64,000 nucleotides of DNA from Pratylenchus scribneri (lineage: Eukaryota; Nematoda; Chromadorea; Rhabditida; Pratylenchidae), in the NCBI GenBank assembly GCA_030063045.1, contig JAQSEB010000031.1, positions 1,550,001-1,614,000 of the forward strand, read 5' to 3'. Within the stretch, counting starts at the first letter, position 1; each line of letters begins with the position of its first letter. The notes under the pieces are model-generated. The model was not told the origin of the DNA. It did no database searches and saw nothing but the letters and a program-made list of their open reading frames with translations. Made by a program: the position numbers and the translations under genes. Shown here one piece after another: positions 21,501-33,819 of the stretch.

Positions 21501-23680
21501 AATTAATCCTTCAACTCAAAATGGGGAAAAAGTTTTTAGAATAGGATGAATTTTTGTAAGAAATTTGGGGGAATTATCATTGTTGAAGTCCCATCAAAAA
21601 CATTGAATATTGACACAATTGAATTCCCCCTCATATTTTACATTAAATGGTCATTTATTTCACTAATCCCCTCGCCTTACCACTAATTCCCTATTCTGCT
21701 TATCAGCCACTGGCAATCACATTTAGCACATTCTCATTTGCCCCGGTGTCCGGCTAATCCCTTAAAATGAATGTTTATGTTGGCTTATGAGGATTGGTCA
21801 TTCATTACCCCCCGGGGTCTAACCTGATGAACAAGGGAATTTGACTAGGGGAAATGTGATCGGATTATTAAAAAGAAGATTGGCAATGAAATGAATGAAT
21901 GAATGAATGAATGAATATGTGGGATAAACACATTTAATCAAATATACTGACAATGAGTGACCAAAATAAAATAGTGGTTGGTTTATGTGTATCGGAAATA
22001 TATTGTATCTATTCCGAAATTATGTAAATGCCCCCTTTCTCAGCCCATGGCGGCGAATTGCCTCCAGTCAATTCCAAAAGTGTCAATGTCTTCTTTTTCC
22101 ATGTTCCTGGGTCCTCCTTTTCGACTGATTTATTGGCTAATTTGCCTTCGGCTCCTTCGAAAACTTCATCCCTCCTCAATCACCGATTCCGCCTCAAACT
22201 AAATTTGCCCTCAAAACTAGTGATTTTCTTTCATTCTTCATGTCTACTGAATTTTGGGGAAAAGGCAAATAACCAAAATTGTGGAAAATAGAAAAGATCG
22301 AAGGGCCAATTTGGCGCATTTTATCCTCTTCTCAAATCTCAATCGAATAATTTTATAATGGCCACTTTGGCCAATAATATTCCCGCCCATTTCCATCTTA
22401 AGCATCCTTCATCCAAGGCCATAAATCGCCTTGAAAACGATCAGCAGAAAAGGAGATGGCGGCAATCTTCATAGAGGAAAAAGGAAAGGCCAATATGGGG
22501 TCAGGGAGGGAGGCAATAATCTGCTTTTGGCCAAGCATATCGGCACACTCCTTCCCTTTTCTTCCTCAACCAAAACCACACCTTTCGGCTCATGCTGCCA
22601 CCATCCATCCATTCAAATGAATGATGGCCGAACGACCGGCCAATTTTAACGATTTGTTTGAGCAAGCCAAAAGGAGAAAGAGGGAGGATGAAGCGGTTGA
22701 AGATGGGCAAAATTGGGGGAATAGATGTGGCAGGAAGTAGGGAAATATAAAAAATTATGCATGGAACTTCTCGAACACTATATTTTGATGGAATTGTCGG
22801 AATATATTTGGGCGGTATATAAAAGTTTTGTTTGTTGAGGAGATCAATTGCAAAAAACACAGATGGCCAAGAACCTTGTTGGTGGTTTTTATTGCGCATC
22901 TTCTTTGGGGGAATATACTAATAGGCACTGTTGTTGGTCAACAAACGGCAATTTCCGCCAAAGCAGACCAAAATCCCCTCCTTATCGAGTTCAGCATTCC
23001 GTCCTCCATGATTTTCTAATCCTCGGCATTCTTTAGTAGGACGGACTACTTCTCTCCCGGATGCCCTCAAATGGGAATATTCATCAGAGGAAGAGGTTTT
23101 TGGATGGTTGTAGGGATTGAGAAAGATAATAGCCATTAAGTTTTTAAATTATTTTGGAATGTAAAGTGAGTGTTTAATCATAATAATGTAAATTCCCCAA
23201 ATAAAAAGCTGCATCAATTTAATTTACGTCAAGATTTACACGTTAGTGAAGCTGTTTTTCCTACTCAAAACTCAATTTCACCTTTTACCAATTAAAAGAA
23301 CGAGAAAGCTTATTATTCATTCAGTATCGGCGTATCGGTATTCGGTATCAGCAGTATAGTAGTATTTTGTGGTATTTAATAAATGGGATATAATATCATT
23401 TATACCGACAAAAATAAAAATAACTAACGATAACGATAAAAAAAAATATTAAATAGATAGATAGATTTTTTTTATTTATCGGAAAGTCTACAAATTGTTT
23501 GGTTATCATTTATCAATCAAATTATTCACAAATTTTTACATTAAATAGGTATGTTAAATTTAATAAAGACACTTCTATTAATAAATTTATGAAACGTTAT
23601 TTTACAATACACATTAATTTTTGTACATTTGCTTTGGCATTAAATCTTAAATCATTAATTATATGGACCATCGCCTCCTT
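18593..23680. other. 5.1 kb gene-poor region upstream of odd-skipped
   Basis: I see no gene I can support here. ORFs on both strands (for example 18734-19141 plus, 22501-22899 minus) are low-complexity, Phe/Pro/Ser-rich or overlap each other. The stretch contains mononucleotide runs (G12 at 19248-19259, G12 at 20592-20603, C13 at 20792-20804), an AATG tandem array near 21890-21915 and a strong plus-strand TATATAAAAG at 22816-22825 with no clear gene behind it. Long non-coding upstream DNA is common for developmental regulators, so enhancers of odd are a fair guess. Confidence 0.4.
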
Positions 23681-23686
23681 TTTCAG
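23681..23686 (+). promoter_or_regulatory. Candidate trans-splice acceptor of mrps-2
   Basis: CTCCTTTTTCAG ends one base before the ATG at 23688. This is the usual place for a spliced-leader acceptor in nematodes, and it decides the start, because the frame is open for another 63 codons upstream. Confidence 0.45.
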
Positions 23687-23687
23687 A

Positions 23688-24810
23688 ATGATTGGCAATA
23701 AATATTTTAACAGATTTTTATTAAATCATCATTTAACTTCAAACAAATCCCTCTTTTCAGTGAGTTCAAAATTTATTTTAAAAATTTTCAATTTAATTAA
23801 GCGAGGTTCCAGCAATGAAGCAAGGCTCAAAATTGGTTCTCAAAATATTCCAATTCAAAAATTGGAAGATGCCAAAGTTAAACCGCAATTATTGAGGTCA
23901 ATTCAACAAAAATATTTCAAATTTATTTGTGATTTTTTCAGAGAATTTCTCGAACCAATTCCGGCCATTCAAAAAGATGACCCGTTCGGCTTTGAAAAAT
24001 TATTGACAATTGAACATTTATATCGAGCAAGGGTTCATTTTGGGCATAAAGTAATATTTGAAAATTTGCATATTTAATTTCTTCATTAATTCAAGATTGG
24101 CACTTTGAATGAGAATATGAAATGGGCAATATATGGAGGTTAATTTATTAATATTGAACTACTAAATTATATTATTCAAAGAGAGATTTGGAGTTTGCAT
24201 ATTCGATTTGGACATTACAAGGAAATATATGATAAGGGCCCTCAATTTTATTGCCACTTTGTCCTATTGTGGAGGCCGTTTTTTGTTCATTACGAATAAT
24301 AAGTAAGTAAATGAATAAATACATAATTATAAATCTAAATTGCTTTCTATTGAAGATTTGCATTGGAAATGGTAGAGGAAAAAGCCGCAGAATTGGGCCA
24401 ATATTCGCAAACACGTTTTTGGTACCATGGAACATTTATGAACAAAAGAGTCACCGGTGGCCCAGTCCGTTTGCCGGATGCAATTATTTTCTTGAACACA
24501 CTCAAAACGCAAATGCTAGAAAGACATCCGGCCATTGTTGAAGCTGCAAAAATGTGCATTCCAACAGTGGGAATTGTTGATTCAAATTGCCGTAATTTAT
24601 TAATTTTTTTATATTAATTTATTCCAAAATTATCCAGAACCAAATTTGATTTCATTTCCAATCCCCGGAAATGATGATACGCCCAGTTCCCTGAACTTAT
24701 ACATGGAAATGTTCTCAGAGGCAATTATTGCGGGCCAAAAAATGAGGAAAGAAACAAAAGAAATGTTGGAATCGAAGGGATTATCGATGATTAGGCCAAG
24801 GAATTATTGA
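23688..24810 (+). CDS. mrps-2: Mitochondrial small-subunit ribosomal protein uS2m (MRPS2)
   Basis: uS2m is a structural protein of the mitochondrial small ribosomal subunit. The first exon (to 24050) ends in LLTIEHLYRARVHFGHK. The next exons give IGTLNENMKWAIYGER and FGVCIFDLDITRKYMIRALN, followed by FIATLSYCGGRFLFIT. These are the classic S2 words (HFGH, then D-L-x-x-T, then A-x-N-F-I). Further on come AIIFLNTLKTQ and PTVGIVDSNC, then EPNLISFPIPGNDDT, which matches the S2 end (P-T-I-x-I-x-D-T-N, then I-P-x-N-D-D). The start at 23688 gives a basic, Asn/Leu-rich N-terminus suited to mitochondrial import. The last exon ends SMIRPRNY at 24808-24810. The gene ends about 80 bases before a large minisatellite. 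Confidence 0.9.
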
Positions 24811-24893
24811 TTTGATAAATTCTGTTTTTTCCTATTAACTTTAAATTTGAGGTATAAAAAATGTTTTTGCGATCCTTTTTGTCATAATAAAAT

Positions 24894-26150
24894 TAATTGT
24901 GTTGTAATTGTAAATGTGTTTTTGATGAATTTTAATTGTGTTTTACTTAGTGCAATTGTAATTGTGTTTCACTTAGTGCAATTGTAATTGTGTTTTACTT
25001 AGTGCAATTGTAATTGTGTTTCACTTAGTGCGATTGTAATTGTGTTTTATTTGGTGCAATTGTAAATGTGTTTCACTTAGTGCAATTGTAATTGTGTTTT
25101 ATTTAGTGCAATTGTAAATGTGTTTCACTTAGTGCAATTGTAATTGTGTTTTATTTGGTGCAATTGTAAATGTGTTTCACTTAGTGCGATTGTAATTGTG
25201 TTTTATTTGGTGCAATTGTAAATGTGTTTCACTTAGTGCGATTGTAATTGTGTTTTATTTGGTGCAATTGTAAATGTGTTTCACTTAGTGCAATTGTAAT
25301 TGTGTTTTATTTAGTGCAATTGTAAATGTGTTTCACTTAGTGCAATTGTAATTGTGTTTTATTTGGTGCAATTGTAAATGTGTTTCACTTAGTGCGATTG
25401 TAATTGTGTTTTATTTGGTGCAATTGTAAATGTGTTTCACTTAGTGCGATTGTAATTGTGTTTTATTTGGTGCAATTGTAAATGTGTTTCACTTAGTGCA
25501 ATTGTAATTGTGTTTTATTTAGTGCAATTGTAAATGTGTTTCACTTAGTGCAATTGTAATTGTGTTTTATTTGGTGCAATTGTAAATGTGTTTCACTTAG
25601 TGCAATTGTAATTGTGTTTTATTTGGTGCAATTGTAAATGTGTTTCACTTAGTGCGATTGTAATTGTGTTTCACTTAGTGCGATTGTAATTGTGTTTTAT
25701 TTAGTGCAATTGTAAATGTGTTTTACTTAGTGCAATTGTAATTGTGTTTCACTTAGTGCGATTGTAATTGTGTTTTATTTAGTGCAATTGTAAATGTGTT
25801 TCACTTAGTGCGATTGTAATTGTGTTTTATTTGGTGCAATTGTAAATGTGTTTCACTTAGTGCGATTGTAATTGTGTTTTATTTGGTGCAATTGTAAATG
25901 TGTTTCACTTAGTGCAATTGTAATTGTGTTTTATTTGGTGCAATTGTAAATGTGTTTCACTTAGTGCGATTGTAATTGTGTTTTATTTGGTGCAATTGTA
26001 AATGTGTTTCACTTAGTGCGATTGTAATTGTGTTTTATTTAGTGCAATTGTAAATGTGTTTCACTTAGTGCGATTGTAATTGTGTTTTATTTAGTGCAAT
26101 TGTAATTGTGTTTCACTTAGATTGTAATTGTGTTTTACTTAGATTGTAAA
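24894..26150 (+). repeat. Minisatellite 1, 26-bp unit (about 48 copies)
   Basis: The unit is TGTGTTTTACTTAGTGCAATTGTAAT with variants. Copies alternate between a TTTTATTTGG/GTAAAT type and a TTTCACTTAG/GTAATT type, giving a 52-bp higher-order period. CAATTG and CGATTG variants recur in a patterned way. Units at both ends are more degenerate. It lies between mrps-2 and the 3' end of bestrophin. Confidence 0.97.
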
Positions 26151-26300
26151 TATATTTTACTTTCTTTTTTATTTACATTACTTTTATTATGAATTCCTAT
26201 AACTAATTTAATAAAATTGAAATCAATTGTAAATGTAAATTATGGGCAATAAAATGGCAAAAATAGGTTAATTGAATTTAATCGAATTATTCTTTTATTG

Positions 26301-29049
26301 TTAATATCTTCGCAATCCTCCACTTCCCAATGTGCCTCCTCCACGACTATTCGAATCTGAAAAATGCATCATTCATTCTTCCCTTTTATTTTGAATTTAC
26401 CGTCAAATCTTCGAATATGGCCCATGTAGGGGGAATAGTCACGTTGGGGAATTTCTTCGCCCGCATAGAGGCCGGGGGTCAATGGATCCGGTTGGCGGTT
26501 TACAACGGAGGAAGGCGGTGGTGGTGAACGATGATGAAAGGGCTGGTGGGGCTCATCTGAATTTTAAAAAAGTGCATTTGGTTTTGTTTAAAAAATATTA
26601 AAAGTGGGGAAAAGGATGAAAATAATTTGAAATGAATGCTCAATCGAATCAGATTTACAACATCATTTTTATATACCGTAATCCTCTATTATGTAGAATC
26701 CATTTCGGGAACTTATGGAATTTTTAAGCCCCGAGGATAGATGATTACGGTACAATAAATTCCTCCCTCCCATTTTACCTCTTCTTCCAATGGAAACGGA
26801 TGTTCGGCCATCAACCACCGGGACATTATGCTGGGGGAATAATTCATTCTGATGCATCATTTCATTTGCATGTCCCAAATCGCCTGGGGCACTTCGTGCC
26901 GATTGTCCATTTTGGTCTTTATGTTGCATTTTCCCTTTTTTGCCAGTGCTTCAAATAAAATTGGAAATTGAGGGAAAATATTTTAATTTCCCTGCCCATT
27001 AAAACTGACTGCCTTTTGCGAATTTTGGTCAATGCTTCATCTTCATCGACGGCATTTTCCTTCTTCATTTCTGCCGCATGTTTTATATTGTGCCTTTCCA
27101 CATCCACAACTAAACAAAAAACATTGTTTCAATGTCCAAAAGAATGAATGCCCATTCTTTACCTCGAATATGCGATTGTTGGCTGTGTTCATCCATTTTG
27201 CTTAATTTGCTTTTGTGCGGGGCCATTGTCACCGTTTTCACATTTTTCACCAAACTTTATAAGAACTTCATTCTTATATTTCCCCCATTTTTACTGACTT
27301 TATCATTGACGCTGATCCAATCAGAGGGTGCACCGTCCTTTTGGCTGCCTCCAATGAATACAATGGCGCAATGTGGTCATTTTCCCAGAACACATCCCGG
27401 CTTTGTTCCGGTGCCCGTTTTCCACCCAATTCCACCAAAGTCATTCCAGTCTAGATATTTAATTAATATTTTTTGGAATAATTCCCCTCAATTACAATCA
27501 AATTCTTGTCAATCACATAATTACATTCCAAATCATCGTCATCTTCGCCCAATGGATTCAACAATGCTTCGGCAACTTTCATCCAACCAACATAAACGAA
27601 AAATCTATGAAAAGATTGGAATATTTGATAAAAGAAATGGAATTCACTGAATCATTGTGCCAATTGGGACGAATAAATCAATCTGGAAATATTACAGTTC
27701 AAATAGAGTATTTCTGAATGCCCCGAGGGCAATTTTATTGTCAATTAATTAATTAATTTTAATTAAAATTTGAAGCATTGCCTCGCTTTTATGTTCTGCC
27801 CCTTCGCGTGTGATGAATTGGCGGCTGATCAGACAAATGAAGAAATAAATTCGAACGGAGAGGAAAACAATCTGGGAGAAAATGAAAGATTGATCAAGAT
27901 TTGGATTTTGATTTGAACCTGGGGATAAAGCAACGGAATTGGGACCTGTGGATGATTGGGAGGGGAAAATATTGGAAATAAGGGTAGAAAAAGGTCAGAC
28001 CCAATCATATTTGAGCAAGGAGGCCAATCCATGCCGAAAATGTTGAATTTCCTTGAAATGTTTCAAATCATTCTTAGGACCTGTCCCAAAACTCACATCC
28101 GTAATTTTATCGAGCAAAAAGTCGCTCGCAATTTTGCCGTGCAATCTGGCATCATACAAAAGTGAATAACACCAATGAATTGGACACCAATAGCGGGAAT
28201 AGGCATCATGGATTTGGTCCAATGATTCCAATTCTATTTTGGTGATGAATCCTGTCAAAAATCGAATTCTAATTTATTTCCCATTTGAATGAAATTGCCT
28301 GCGGCCACTAAAGTGTCCAAAGTGGGAAATCTTTTCCTCACTTGCATACTAATATCACGCAAAACCAATGCCTGATTCAAGACCATATATCGAACCAAAT
28401 TTCGCCGAAGCATTCGGGTCTCCTGGTCACCGCCTCGAATATAATTGGCGAAAGCCATGGCCGAACTGAAATAAAAGTAAATATTTTCACTTGAAAGATT
28501 TGCATTTGGACTGAAAATGAATTCATTTAAGTGAATGGAAGGGAGAATATCCCTCTTTGGGATTTCCTCTAGGAAATATTGTAAAAATAAGTGAATGAAA
28601 AACGACAAATTATGGGTATAAGCCTAACAAAATAAATAAAAGTAAATTCAAATTCCAACCCATTTTTAGCCTCTTATTTTACTTGTCAATCCAGCCAAGC
28701 CCATTCAAAATGGAACTCCATCGAGAAACCACTTGGGTGACGAAAAAACCGAGCATGAAGGTCAATGGAATTGTGGAATCCATTCCCTTGTCCAAATAAT
28801 GGGCCAAATGCTCGAAAATTTCCTGGTCATGGAGGGAAAGGACATGGCGATAAAGAAGGGAAATGAGCAGAAAAACGATGGTCCACAACATCAATTCGAT
28901 GAGAACAGCCTATTTCGGGATAAAAATGTTTGGTTGAGGGGAAAGAGGGATGACACCTTCCAAACACTGCCGCGCCATCGGGACAATATTTTGAGGAAAC
29001 TGCCCCAACTTGTTTTGCGAGAAACATCCAATGTATAGGAAATGGTCAT
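26301..29049 (-). CDS. Bestrophin family anion channel
   Basis: Bestrophins are calcium-sensitive chloride channels. The ATG at 29047-29049 starts [20 protein letters not shown], the canonical bestrophin N-terminus. Then come the first membrane helix ([16 protein letters not shown]), [39 protein letters not shown], the [20 protein letters not shown] segment, [16 protein letters not shown] spread over two introns, [14 protein letters not shown], and [10 protein letters not shown] joined to [28 protein letters not shown] follows, the acidic calcium clasp typical of the family. The tail is long and variable, ending [11 protein letters not shown] at 26301-26303. About a dozen introns, mostly 45-60 bases; one near the 3' end holds a MITE at 26674-26752. 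The channel core is well supported; the tail exons less so. Confidence 0.92.
26674..26752. mobile_element. 79-bp MITE with 10-bp perfect terminal inverted repeats
   Basis: It starts TACCGTAATC and ends GATTACGGTA, perfect reverse complements, inside an intron of the bestrophin gene. The outermost TA on each side could be a TA target duplication, as in Tc1/mariner-derived elements. A degenerate relative lies at 17682-17781. Confidence 0.6.
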
Positions 29050-30422
29050 TTTTGTTGGCTTAAATTAAAAAATTAAATAATAAATAAATAAATAATAGTA
29101 AATGATTGGTTGAGGAATTAAATTTTCAATCATTCACTCTTTTGATTAATGATGAACCGTTCGTTCCTTTCCCGCACTTAAAAATGAATGAAAAAGGCCA
29201 AAGGGAATAATCGAATTGGTCCTTCCTTCCAATTCCCATCGGTTTTTCTTTTTCCCTTCAATACTACAAATTGGTCTCGAATTTGATGGGAAATGGATGG
29301 AGGACGGGAAAATGGTATGGGCCAATGCAAAAAAGGGGAAAGGTGGATGAAAACATCAAAAAATTCCCATAAGAAAGAGGAATCGACTGAATTGTTCGCC
29401 GCCGTGTGAATTACTTTTGTCCTTTTCCCTCACTGATGGATGAATATATTTTCCAGCTGCCAGCTGCTTTTCCCTCCAACCGACTTGACTTTTTCACTTA
29501 AATTGATGAGCACTTTTTTCTTTGTGGCGCGCAACAATTTAATTGGGGAAAGGAATGGAAAGTAGGGCGGGGAGGAATTGATTTGGATTGCCGGCGGCAT
29601 ACATCAATCCAGTGAAATAAAGGAGAATGGTAGAAATTGGCAAATATTCAATTTTGATACAATTTTTGAGGAATAAAAGTATTACTCCGAAGGGCCTCCG
29701 CATTAAGATGACAAAATCAATCTGTTATTGGGTCCAATCTAAAGGAGAAAATTCGTCTTGGGCCAATTCGGTCGCAGGGCGTCGAGTGGATTCGACCTTT
29801 TTTCCCTTCATTCAATTTTGAATTGCGCGATAATTGTATTCTTTTCTTCTTTCATCGCATTTTAAAAGAAGCAAAATAAATGAAGGAAAAATGCGGCAAT
29901 AATTTGGGAGCTTCTTTTTTTCCAAATAAATTCAGAATAGTTTTGTTTTTGGTCGTCAAGGCGACAGAAAAAAATATACGATGGCAAATGTTTTTGATGA
30001 ATAAATGGCACCAAATTCGTGGGAATTGTAATTGAGACCAATTAAGCGGAGAATGAATGATCCATTCTTTCGTAAAATGGTGAACGGAACGCCGATTGAA
30101 GTCAATTCAACAAAAAAAAGTAAATCGTTGTCTTCTTTCTTTAAACCCAAAATATATTTCGACATTCCGCCGATGGGGTCAAGGCCAAATTACGGAGAAT
30201 AGAGACCAATTCCCCCCTAGGATTATAGCATTTTTGGCAACAAATTTCACTTTGGATTCAAATAAATAATTTAAATTTTGATTTCATAGAATATAGAATA
30301 TTTATTTGCAAGTTTGCGCATTCTTTTCCCCGCCGGTTTGGCCCATTGTTGAAATTATTTTCCACATAATAAAAAACAGTCAAAAAAATAGGAGAATGAA
30401 ATGAATGATTTGTTTTTGGTGT
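29050..30422. other. Intergenic region upstream of bestrophin
   Basis: No supported gene. Short ORFs at 29627-29821 (plus) and 29956-30165 (minus) have no recognisable features. The bestrophin promoter should lie near 29050-29300; there is no obvious TATA box. Confidence 0.4.
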
Positions 30423-30793
30423 TCAATAAAATCGGATGGATGGTTCCAATCGAGTCCATTTCTTTTGTACGGCAATAGTCGGCGAATTGCCCAATCCAAA
30501 TTGGCCCAAATGAGAGACGATCCGAGGCGAAAGGCGGCGAATCCATTGGCCACGCCATTCAGCCGGCTGTGAGGATTCGGCCCAAGGACGAATGACCAAA
30601 AGAGCAGAGGGGAATTCGAATTCAGCCGGCTGGGAGGCCAAAGGCAAAGCCTGGGACATCACAGCCAAGAGGAAAAAAGCTGAAAATGATTTGGAATTAG
30701 ATTGGATAAAATAAAATTAAGTGAATTGAACTCACCCAAAACTGCGGAAAAGACAAATTGTCGGCAGGAAATTGAAACTATGCTGGAATTCAT
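30423..30793 (-). CDS. Small secreted protein, possible peptide precursor
   Basis: Two exons joined by an intron of about 60 bases (GTGAGTTC to CATTTTCAG) give a protein of about 104 residues. The splice joins FVFSAVLAFFLLAVMSQALP, a strong signal peptide that neither exon has alone, which supports the model. The mature part contains two similar words, SQPAEFEFPSALL and SQPAEWRGQWIRRLS, and ends LEPSIRFY. The IRR inside and the aromatic end recall small neuropeptide precursors, but there is no Gly-Lys-Arg amidation signal and I do not recognise it. The ATG at 30791-30793 follows AAAAAGCAG by one base, a possible trans-splice site. Its first exon overlaps the end of a longer minus-strand ORF. 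Confidence 0.5.
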
Positions 30794-31592
30794 TCTGCTT
30801 TTTGATGAAATAAAAATGTGGAAGAATGGAATTGGCTCTCTTCTGCTGAATGAGAAATTGACGATGAGTTTTAGGCCCTTTTTGTTGAGGAAGGTTAAAA
30901 GGAAAATTGGTTGGATAGGAGTGAAGCCTATTGTCTAATTTGAGGTATTCAAATGCCAAAGTGGATGGTCTGAATTTATGGAGGCAAAGTGGCATCATTT
31001 CCCCTTCTTTTTCCGTGGGAAGATGGCCAAATTGGAGAAGGCCATTCAAAGGCATATTAAATAGAATTCTTTTGGCTTTAATGTTCCAGAGAGGGTCGGC
31101 ACAGAATCGATGGACCGATTGAATTTGGGCATCGTCACGCAAATAATTGCGCATGAATTGGAGGGGGGGGTGGAAAATGACGGGGAATTGACTTTTTTTA
31201 TTTGCTTTTTTTACATTCGGCACCAATTGACCATCTCTTTTGACTGCTTTCCCTGGCCAGGACCATTTTAATACTTCCAAATGTGGCTGACGGCTGGATT
31301 GGGACCGACGAAGAATGACTGGATGAATGGTGCTTTCGCCAATTTTGGCATAATTCTGTGCGAAAATGGATGGGGACCCTGAGGCAGTCAAAAAAAAGGA
31401 CCCAGCCATTTTGGAATAACGAAAAGTTTCGAATTCTATTTGATGGACAATAAAAAGGGGGAATGGACACGAAATATGGCAATGCGATGAACCAAACCAA
31501 AGGAGAGAATGAGGAATGTTTTTAGATAAATGATGATATTTTTCCAATTCCCTCATTGTGAAGAAGCATTGGCCAAGAAAGAAATGGCACAA
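30732..31592 (-). CDS. Unexplained 286-codon open frame
   Basis: The frame is open for 286 codons, which is improbable by chance in DNA this AT-rich. I find no signal peptide, membrane segment or known motif; the peptide is rich in Phe, His, Ser, Pro and basic residues. It overlaps the first exon of the small secreted gene in another frame on the same strand. A TTTACATTC/TTTTTTATTTGC region in the middle could be an intron. It may be a real gene, a fragment of one, or an open stretch caused by base composition. Confidence 0.3.
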   Translation of the reverse strand: MCHFFLGQCFFTMRELEKYHHLSKNIPHSLLWFGSSHCHISCPFPLFIVHQIEFETFRYSKMAGSFFLTASGSPSIFAQNYAKIGESTIHPVILRRSQSSRQPHLEVLKWSWPGKAVKRDGQLVPNVKKANKKSQFPVIFHPPLQFMRNYLRDDAQIQSVHRFCADPLWNIKAKRILFNMPLNGLLQFGHLPTEKEGEMMPLCLHKFRPSTLAFEYLKLDNRLHSYPTNFPFNLPQQKGPKTHRQFLIQQKRANSILPHFYFIKKQNEFQHSFNFLPTICLFRSFG

Positions 31593-32273
31593 TTTGTTGG
31601 CCAGTAATGTCAGTCAAAATGGAAAAGGTGAAGGGGGAGGGGGAGGGAGGAGGAAAGGAACAATTTTCTACACCCCCGCCTTCAAATTTAAACTCGCTTT
31701 CCAATTGGCTATCAAGATAAATTCAATTTCGGATTGGAAAATGTGCCAGTCAAAATTGAATGCAAAAGAATGAAATTATTATCCAAATAATATGAAGGTT
31801 TTTTGTAATTATTACTTATTTGCAATGGACGACGGATGAAAAGTGCATTAAATGTGGATAATTGGCCATGAAAAACAGCACTCAAATGAGAAAACAAGAC
31901 AGGGCAATTACGAGAAAATTATTCGAATTAAATTTACCAATGCCAGCAAGAACTCAGCTGCCCTGTGGCAATCGTCATAGAATTATTCTCCTTTTTTTCT
32001 TAAAGTGAATGCACTTTAGGCAATCATCGGAATCGGATCGAATTGAATTATTATTCCATCGTGTTCAATTTGTAAAAAAGTACAAGAAATTCAATAAATA
32101 GATTCTTGATTCTGTGATTGTGATTAACCAAAATTAATCGTCGATGGATTAAAAGTTGTCTTGATGATTTGTATCGGATTTTTGTGATTTTAACTATGTC
32201 GGAACATTAATTATGAATAAAAATGACGAGACCGAGAGAAATAAAAGTCTAATTTATTCATTTATCCCATGAC
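31593..32273. other. Intergenic stretch before minisatellite 2
   Basis: Nothing gene-like is supported. A purine run (GGGGGAGGGGGAGGGAGG) is near 31633-31650. Confidence 0.4.
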
Positions 32274-33819
32274 AACAATTACAATCGCAATTACAACTTA
32301 GAATTTACAATTACAATCGCAATTACAACTTAGAATTTACAATTACAATCGCAATTACAATTACAACTTAGAATTTACAATTACAATTACAACTTAGAAT
32401 TTACAATTACAATTACAACTTAGAATTTACAATTACAATTACAACTTAGAATTTACAATTACAATTACAACTTAGAATTTACAATCGCAATTACAACTTA
32501 GAATTTACAATTACAATTACAACTTAGAATTTACAATTACAATTACAACTTAGAATTTACAATTACAATTACAACTTAGAATTTACAATTACAATTACAA
32601 CTTAGAATTTACAATTACAATTACAACTTAGAATTTACAATTACAATTACAACTTAGAATTTACAATCGCAATTACAACTTAGAATTTACAATTACAATT
32701 ACAATTTAGAATTACAATTACAATCGCAATTACAACTTAGAATTTACAATTACAATTACAATTTAGAATTACAATTACAATCGCAATTACAACTTAGAAT
32801 TTACAATTACAATCGCAATTACAATTACAACTTAGAATTTACAATTACAATTACAACTTAGAATTTACAATTACAATTACAACTTAGAATTTACAATTAC
32901 AATTACAACTTAGAATTTACAATTACAATTACAACTTAGAATTTACAATCGCAATTACAACTTAGAATTTACAATTACAATTACAACTTAGAATTTACAA
33001 TTACAATTACAACTTAGAATTTACAATTACAATTACAACTTAGAATTTACAATTACAATTACAACTTAGAATTTACAATTACAATTACAACTTAGAATTT
33101 ACAATTACAATTACAACTTAGAATTTACAATCGCAATTACAACTTAGAATTTACAATTACAATTACAATTTAGAATTACAATTACAATCGCAATTACAAC
33201 TTAGAATTTACAATTACAATTACAATTTAGAATTACAATTACAATCGCAATTACAACTTAGAATTTACAATTACAATCGCAATTACAACTTAGAATTACA
33301 ATTACAATCGCAATTACAACTTAGAATTACAATTACAATCGCAATTACAACTTAGAATTACAATTACAATCGCAATTACAACTTAGAATTTACAATTACA
33401 ATCGCAATTACAACTTAGAATTACAATTACAATCGCAATTACAACTTAGAATTACAATTACAATCGCAATTACAACTTAGAATTTACAATTACAATCGCA
33501 ATTACAATTTAGAATTACAATTACAATCGCAATTACAACTTAGAATTTACAATTACAATCGCAATTACAACTTAGAAATTACAATTACAATCGCAATTAC
33601 AACTTAGAATTTACAATTACAATCGCAATTACAACTTAGAAATTACAATTACAATCGCAATTACAACTTAGAATTTACAATTACAATCGCAATTACAATT
33701 TAGAATTACAATTACAATCGCAATTACAACTTAGAATTTACAATTACAATCGCAATTACAACTTAGAAATTACAATTACAATCGCAATTACAAATTAGAA
33801 TTTACAATTACAATGACAA
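32274..33819 (+). repeat. Minisatellite 2, 26/32-bp units
   Basis: The unit is AATTTACAATTACAATTACAACTTAG (26 bp), with variants in which TACAAT is extended or replaced by CGCAAT, making 32-bp units. The first part is mostly 26-bp units and the end mostly 32-bp units with CGCAAT. The word ACAATTACAATCGCA is shared, reversed, with minisatellite 1. Confidence 0.97.

Noticed and set aside
27132..27650. 172-codon plus-strand ORF
   Set aside because: Antisense to bestrophin exons carrying [19 protein letters not shown].
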